The notes beneath the pieces were generated by a model. It searched no databases. It worked only from the letters and a program-made list of their open reading frames with translations, and was not told where the DNA came from. Positions 60,262 to 64,000 of a stretch of DNA of 64,000 bases are shown here, one piece after another; position 1 is the stretch's first letter, and every line of letters begins with the position of its first letter. The stretch is from Terribacillus halophilus (GTDB taxonomy: Bacteria; Bacillota; Bacilli; Bacillales; Amphibacillaceae). The DNA lies in the NCBI RefSeq assembly GCF_900101385.1, contig NZ_FMZB01000009.1:1-64000 (forward strand), read 5' to 3'. A program made the position numbers and the translations under genes.

Positions 60262-61440
60262 ATGAGAAATGCATACAGTTTTTGGATTCTTGTCAGTATT
60301 GTGGCAGTTTCCGGTTTCAGCCAGGGGCTGCTGCTTCCGCTCATCGCCATTATATTTGAGCAGGACGGTCTTTCTTCATCGATGAATGGATTGAATGCCG
60401 TTGCCATTTATATCGGCATTTTGCTTGTATCTCCATTCATGGAAGCCCCTTTGCGTAAATTCGGATACCGTCCAGTCATCATGGCCGGCGGACTGCTCGT
60501 TGTTGTGGCGTTGCTAGCCTTCCCGCTATGGAAGTCCTTTTGGTTCTGGTTTATCCTGCGGTTATTGATCGGAATTGGAGATAATGCGCTTCATTTCGGT
60601 ACGCAGACTTGGATTACATCCTCTTCTCCTGAAGCAGTGCGCGGACGGAACATTTCCATTTATGGGCTTTTCTTCGGAATTGGGTTTGCTGTCGGTCCGC
60701 TCATGACATCGCTTGTCAAGGTTTCAGAATCTCTGCCATTCATCTTATCAGGCGGACTTTGCTTGATCGCTTGGTTCACTCTTTTTCAGCTGCGCAATGA
60801 ATTCCCAGCAGAAGAGAATAACCAAGCTGTACAGCAGCAAGGGTTGCTGCAGCGTTTCGGCTCGACACTGAAATATGCTTGGGTTGCCTTTTTGCCGCCA
60901 CTTGGATACGGCTTTTTGGAATCCTCCTTGAATGGAAGTTTTCCTATATATGGATTGCGTCAGGATATTGGTGTATCAGAAGTGTCCATATTGCTGACTG
61001 GCTTCGCCATCGGAGGTATTGTGTTCCAAATTCCACTAGGTATGCTCAGCGACAAATTCGGCCGTAAATATACGCTCCTGACCGTAACGCTTCTCGGTAC
61101 GATGTGTTTTGGGGCTGCCGTATTGACAGAGCAGCATTATATCACCTTATTCGTTAGTTTATTCGCCGCCGGGATGCTGCTTGGTTCAACCTTCTCGCTC
61201 GGCATAAGTTATATGACTGATTTGACACCGCGGCATTTACTGCCGACAGGAAATCTGCTTTGCAGTATCACCTTCAGCATCGGCAGTCTTGGCGGCCCTT
61301 ATCTTAGCGGTGTGTTTATCGAAAAGATGCCGGATGTCAGTTTCTTTCTCATCATGACAGTCATCTTCGCTGGTATTTTCATAACCTTGCTCGTCCATGC
61401 AGTTTTCACTAAGCGTACAGTAGTTGCAGGACAGCATTAA
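60262..61440 (+). CDS. yfkF: MFS transporter (YfkF-like)
   Basis: 392 residues, twelve hydrophobic helices in two halves. Motif A-like LSDKFGRKYTLL between helices 8 and 9, and LRLLIGIGDNALHFGTQTWITSSSP in the N-half. Comparable to B. subtilis YfkF by sequence style and by position near yfkD and an OsmC-type gene. Drug or sugar exporter; substrate unknown. Confidence 0.85.
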   Translation: MRNAYSFWILVSIVAVSGFSQGLLLPLIAIIFEQDGLSSSMNGLNAVAIYIGILLVSPFMEAPLRKFGYRPVIMAGGLLVVVALLAFPLWKSFWFWFILRLLIGIGDNALHFGTQTWITSSSPEAVRGRNISIYGLFFGIGFAVGPLMTSLVKVSESLPFILSGGLCLIAWFTLFQLRNEFPAEENNQAVQQQGLLQRFGSTLKYAWVAFLPPLGYGFLESSLNGSFPIYGLRQDIGVSEVSILLTGFAIGGIVFQIPLGMLSDKFGRKYTLLTVTLLGTMCFGAAVLTEQHYITLFVSLFAAGMLLGSTFSLGISYMTDLTPRHLLPTGNLLCSITFSIGSLGGPYLSGVFIEKMPDVSFFLIMTVIFAGIFITLLVHAVFTKRTVVAGQH

Positions 61441-61475
61441 AGGGATGCGCCCAAGCGGGCACATCCCTTCTTTTA
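61440..61475. terminator. bidirectional terminator
   Basis: AAGGGATG.GCCC-AAGC-GGGC.CATCCCTT then TTTTAATT; between the MFS gene (+) and the amino acid permease (-). Confidence 0.9.
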
Positions 61476-62162
61476 ATTGATATAACGGGAGAATCGCTTC
61501 TCCAGACGCTCCTGGAAATAAGAAATGATGATACATAACGGCCAATATACTAGCGCCACTGTAATATACATCGTCATCGAATCAAAAGTCCGGCCAGCCA
61601 CAATCTGTGCCTTTTGGAACATTTCCGGAACAGTGATAACCGCCGCCAGACTAGTCGCCTTCACCAAATCAAGGAACACATTTGTCAGTGGCGGCATCGC
61701 TACCCGTGCTGCTTGCGGGACGATTACTCTAGTCAGTGTTTGCCAATAATTGAGACCAAGCGCATAGGCGGATTCCCATTGACCATATGAAATACTGTTC
61801 AGCGCCCCTCTATTTACTTCGGAGATATAAGCTGCACTATTCAATCCGAAAGCGAGGACAGCGCATGTAAATGCATCCAGCCTGATTTGAACAACCGGCA
61901 ACCCTTGATAAAGGATGAACAAAAACACGAGTATCGGTGTCCCGCGCATAAAAGAGATATAAAAGCGCGACGGCCACCGAAGGAAAAAGAATCGGGAACT
62001 GCGGCCGATGGCCAGAAAAAAACCTAAGAGCAGCCCCATCCCCATACCGGCAAAAGCAACTGCTATCGTCATTGGCAATCCTTCCAATATGAACGGCAAG
62101 TTCTCCCATGCCAATTCTGCATCAAAGAATTTACCGATATTCGCCATCTCGAATGGAATCAT
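61473..62162 (-). CDS. Amino acid ABC transporter permease (TcyL/M-like)
   Basis: 229 residues, five to six helices. HisM/ArtM-type: NLPFILEGLPMTIAVAFAGMGMGLLLGF, RGTPILVFLFILYQGLP, and the EAA loop SEVNRGALNSISYGQWESAYALGLNYWQTLTRVIVPQA. Start overlaps the binding-protein stop (ATGA). No second permease or ATPase follows; an ATPase gene would have to lie elsewhere. Confidence 0.9.
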   Translation of the reverse strand: MIPFEMANIGKFFDAELAWENLPFILEGLPMTIAVAFAGMGMGLLLGFFLAIGRSSRFFFLRWPSRFYISFMRGTPILVFLFILYQGLPVVQIRLDAFTCAVLAFGLNSAAYISEVNRGALNSISYGQWESAYALGLNYWQTLTRVIVPQAARVAMPPLTNVFLDLVKATSLAAVITVPEMFQKAQIVAGRTFDSMTMYITVALVYWPLCIIISYFQERLEKRFSRYIN

Positions 62163-63043
62163 TTTTCTTCTTCCTGCTGCTGTTTCAATACTTCATCGAT
62201 TGTCGGGATATCCTCATCCGGCTGCTGGGAAACGTCCGCACCACCGAAGAACTCCTCGGAAAGTTTCGTCAGTGTACCATCTTCCTGCATCTCTCCGAGA
62301 ACCTTGTCGACTTGTTTCTTCAATTCCGTTGCATCTTTCGGCATGATGGCAGCATTGGCTGTTGCATCGAATTTGAAATCTGGGTGGATTGTGATATTAA
62401 AATCCGGAAAAGCTTGCAGTGCCAGCGACTGCAGGTAATAATCATTGATGATCAGATCGGTACGGCCATTGTCCACATCACGCAAATAAACATCATTGGT
62501 TGTATTGCCATATGCCACTACCTCAGCACCTAGCTGTTCTGCAATCTTGCTGTAGCCGGTCGTTGCCTCACCGCCTGCCTTTTTCCCTTTAAAATCTTTT
62601 AAAGAATGAATGCCAGAAAGGTCATCTTTACGCACGATCATCGTTGTATACGAATATTTATAAGGATTGGTATAAGCAAACTTATCCTTACGCTCATCTG
62701 TCACACCAATATCATTGGCAGCCATATCGACACGCCCATTTTGAACAGACGCAAGCATATTATTAAAATCAGAAGTTTTAAACTCTACTTCCAAATCGAG
62801 TCGTTTGGCGATTTCTTTTACTACTTCTACATCATATCCAGTAATTTCATCCGATCCTTCTGGATAGTAACTTGCCGGATACAATGTGCCGGAAGTTCCG
62901 ATAGTGATCTTCCCGGAATCCTGAATTGCTTCCCATACTTTATCCTCTGACACTTGCTCGGCACTGTCATTATCAGAAGAACCGCAAGCACTTAAAATAA
63001 GGACGGCCAGTAAACCACTTAATAACAGTAATCGTTTCTTCAT
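62159..63043 (-). CDS. Amino acid ABC transporter substrate-binding lipoprotein (cystine type)
   Basis: 294 residues. Lipoprotein signal with lipobox LSAC (about residue 20), then a type-2 periplasmic-binding fold: GYDVEVVKEIAKRL, VDMAANDIGVTDERKDKF, GGEATTGYSKIAEQLGAEV, DLIINDYYLQSLALQAFPDF. Resembles B. subtilis TcyJ/TcyK cystine-binding proteins, which also occur as a tandem pair ahead of permease genes. Very similar to the gene just upstream, i.e. a duplication. Confidence 0.88.
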   Translation of the reverse strand: MKKRLLLLSGLLAVLILSACGSSDNDSAEQVSEDKVWEAIQDSGKITIGTSGTLYPASYYPEGSDEITGYDVEVVKEIAKRLDLEVEFKTSDFNNMLASVQNGRVDMAANDIGVTDERKDKFAYTNPYKYSYTTMIVRKDDLSGIHSLKDFKGKKAGGEATTGYSKIAEQLGAEVVAYGNTTNDVYLRDVDNGRTDLIINDYYLQSLALQAFPDFNITIHPDFKFDATANAAIMPKDATELKKQVDKVLGEMQEDGTLTKLSEEFFGGADVSQQPDEDIPTIDEVLKQQQEEEK

Positions 63044-63066
63044 GATGATGTTTCTCCTTTATCGAT

Positions 63067-63948
63067 TCACTTATTACCTTCTTGTTCCAATAATTCATCC
63101 ACTGTCGGCAATTTTTCATCTGGCTTTTGGGAAACATCCGCTCCGCCATAGAACTCCTCTGACAGTTTGGACAATGTACCATCTTCCCGCATTTCGTTAA
63201 GAGCCTTGTCCATTTGTTTCTTAAGCTCGGGTGCATCCTTTGAAAGGATGGCGCCTTGTTCTATTTGGTCAAATTTAAAGTCAGGATGGATCATGATATT
63301 GAAATCAGGAAAAGCCTGCAACGCTAATGACTGCAAATAATAGTCATTGATGATTAGGTCCGTCCGGCCATTATCGACGTCGCGCAAGTACACATCATTA
63401 GTTGCATTGCTGTATGTGACAACCTCAGCTCCAAGCTGCTCGGCAACCTTGCTGTGGTTTGTCGAAGCTTCTCCGCCGGCACGTTTTCCTTTTAGATCGG
63501 CCAGGCTGTGAATACCAGACAAATCATCTTTCCGGACGATCATGGATGTATAGGAATATTTATATGGCTCCGCAAAAGCGAATTGCTCCTTTCTTTCATC
63601 AGTTATTTCGATATCATTTGCCGCCACGTCAATTCTGCCGTTTTGAATAGAAGCAAGCATATTGTTAAAATCAGATGTCTTGAATTCCACTTCCAGATTC
63701 AATCGCTTCGCAATCTCCTTGATTACTTCCACATCATAACCTGTAAGTTCATCAGATCCATCTGGATAGTAAGACGCCGCAAAAAGCGTACCAGAAGTAC
63801 CGACTACCAGCTTGCCGGAGTCTTGAATCTTCTCCCATGTCTTATCATTGCCAGCGCTTTCAGAATCTTCCTCTCCACTGGTCCCACAAGCTCCTAGAAG
63901 TAGCACAATCATAAATAAACTACATATAATACCTAATCTCTTCCCCAT
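63067..63948 (-). CDS. Amino acid ABC transporter substrate-binding lipoprotein, tandem paralogue
   Basis: 293 residues from ATG 63948 (a GTG at 63960, nearer to AAGGGGAG, is an alternative start). Lipobox LGAC near residue 21. Nearly the same motif set as its neighbour, including long identical stretches (e.g. DVYLRDVDNGRTDLIINDYY), with differences such as SKVAEQLGAEVVTYSN. First gene of the SBP-SBP-permease operon. The two proteins may differ in ligand preference. Confidence 0.88.
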   Translation of the reverse strand: MGKRLGIICSLFMIVLLLGACGTSGEEDSESAGNDKTWEKIQDSGKLVVGTSGTLFAASYYPDGSDELTGYDVEVIKEIAKRLNLEVEFKTSDFNNMLASIQNGRIDVAANDIEITDERKEQFAFAEPYKYSYTSMIVRKDDLSGIHSLADLKGKRAGGEASTNHSKVAEQLGAEVVTYSNATNDVYLRDVDNGRTDLIINDYYLQSLALQAFPDFNIMIHPDFKFDQIEQGAILSKDAPELKKQMDKALNEMREDGTLSKLSEEFYGGADVSQKPDEKLPTVDELLEQEGNK

Positions 63949-64000
63949 GAACCTACACACTCTCCCCTTGTTATATTTTCATATATCCTAAAAGATAACA

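Overview
The window is a chromosomal segment of a spore-forming, low-to-mid GC member of the Bacillaceae. The evidence is gene content (SspE, PdaA, LtaS, PerR, ClpE with CtsR boxes, a YfhP/YfhH/YfhJ/YfhF/RecX/MutY block) and local gene order, which closely follows the Bacillus subtilis yfh-ssp-yga-perR-ygxA-rrn region. The genus cannot be fixed: only about 83 bases of 16S rRNA are present.

Layout. (1) 1-475: 5' end of a 16S rRNA gene (minus) with two tandem rrn promoters. (2) 476-22782: the conserved ygxA-perR-bcp-gsaB-ygaE ... ygaD-ygaC-sspE-mutY-yfhP-yfhJ-yfhH-recX-yfhF block. It is interrupted by two accessory cassettes: a 2-hydroxyacid dehydrogenase/cobalamin adenosyltransferase pair (2057-3558), and an aminoglycoside 6-adenylyltransferase-like gene beside a sugar operon (7666-14647) made of a galactitol-type PTS, a PfkB kinase, a FucA/AraD-type aldolase and a PRD regulator. 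(3) 23077-32174: AI-2E-family permease, lipoteichoic acid synthase, AEC permease with a disrupted start, BmrA-type ABC exporter, and an exonuclease-BRCT protein. (4) 32320-36575: a tRNA-Ala(GGC) gene followed by an AT-rich island of about 4.2 kb bounded by a 44-bp perfect repeat of the tRNA 3' part. The island carries a secreted small protein (candidate bacteriocin), a split FtsX-like ABC transporter and a 51-residue two-helix peptide, plus gene debris and no integrase. A broken chemotaxis receptor follows. (5) 38199-41630: an NAD salvage operon (nadD-like, pncB, pncA, NrtR-like regulator) with an operator lying over its own promoter. (6) 41743-53340: small membrane proteins, flavoprotein, alanine/glycine symporter, GNATs, secreted metallo-beta-lactamase-fold protein, GT8 glycosyltransferase, signal peptidase, a YtrA-type regulator/ABC operon, and clpE under two CtsR boxes. 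(7) 53559-63948: acyl-CoA synthetase, AlkA-type glycosylase, a LysR/FMN-reductase divergent pair, the pdaA/yfkD/OsmC/yfkF-like block, and a cystine-type ABC uptake operon with two tandem binding proteins.

How the genes work together. PerR and Bcp are the peroxide response; MutY, AlkA, RecX and the exonuclease-BRCT protein handle DNA damage; SspE and PdaA belong to the spore; LtaS and signal peptidase act in the envelope. The PTS operon should import and phosphorylate a sugar or polyol, phosphorylate it again or at C1, and cleave it. The nicotinamide genes form a full route from nicotinamide to nicotinate mononucleotide and its dinucleotide. The tRNA-linked island is the best candidate for an undescribed system: an apparent toxin/exporter/immunity cassette whose parts are only distantly like the lactococcin-972 group. 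All calls are by eye from sequence and remembered family features; no searches were run.
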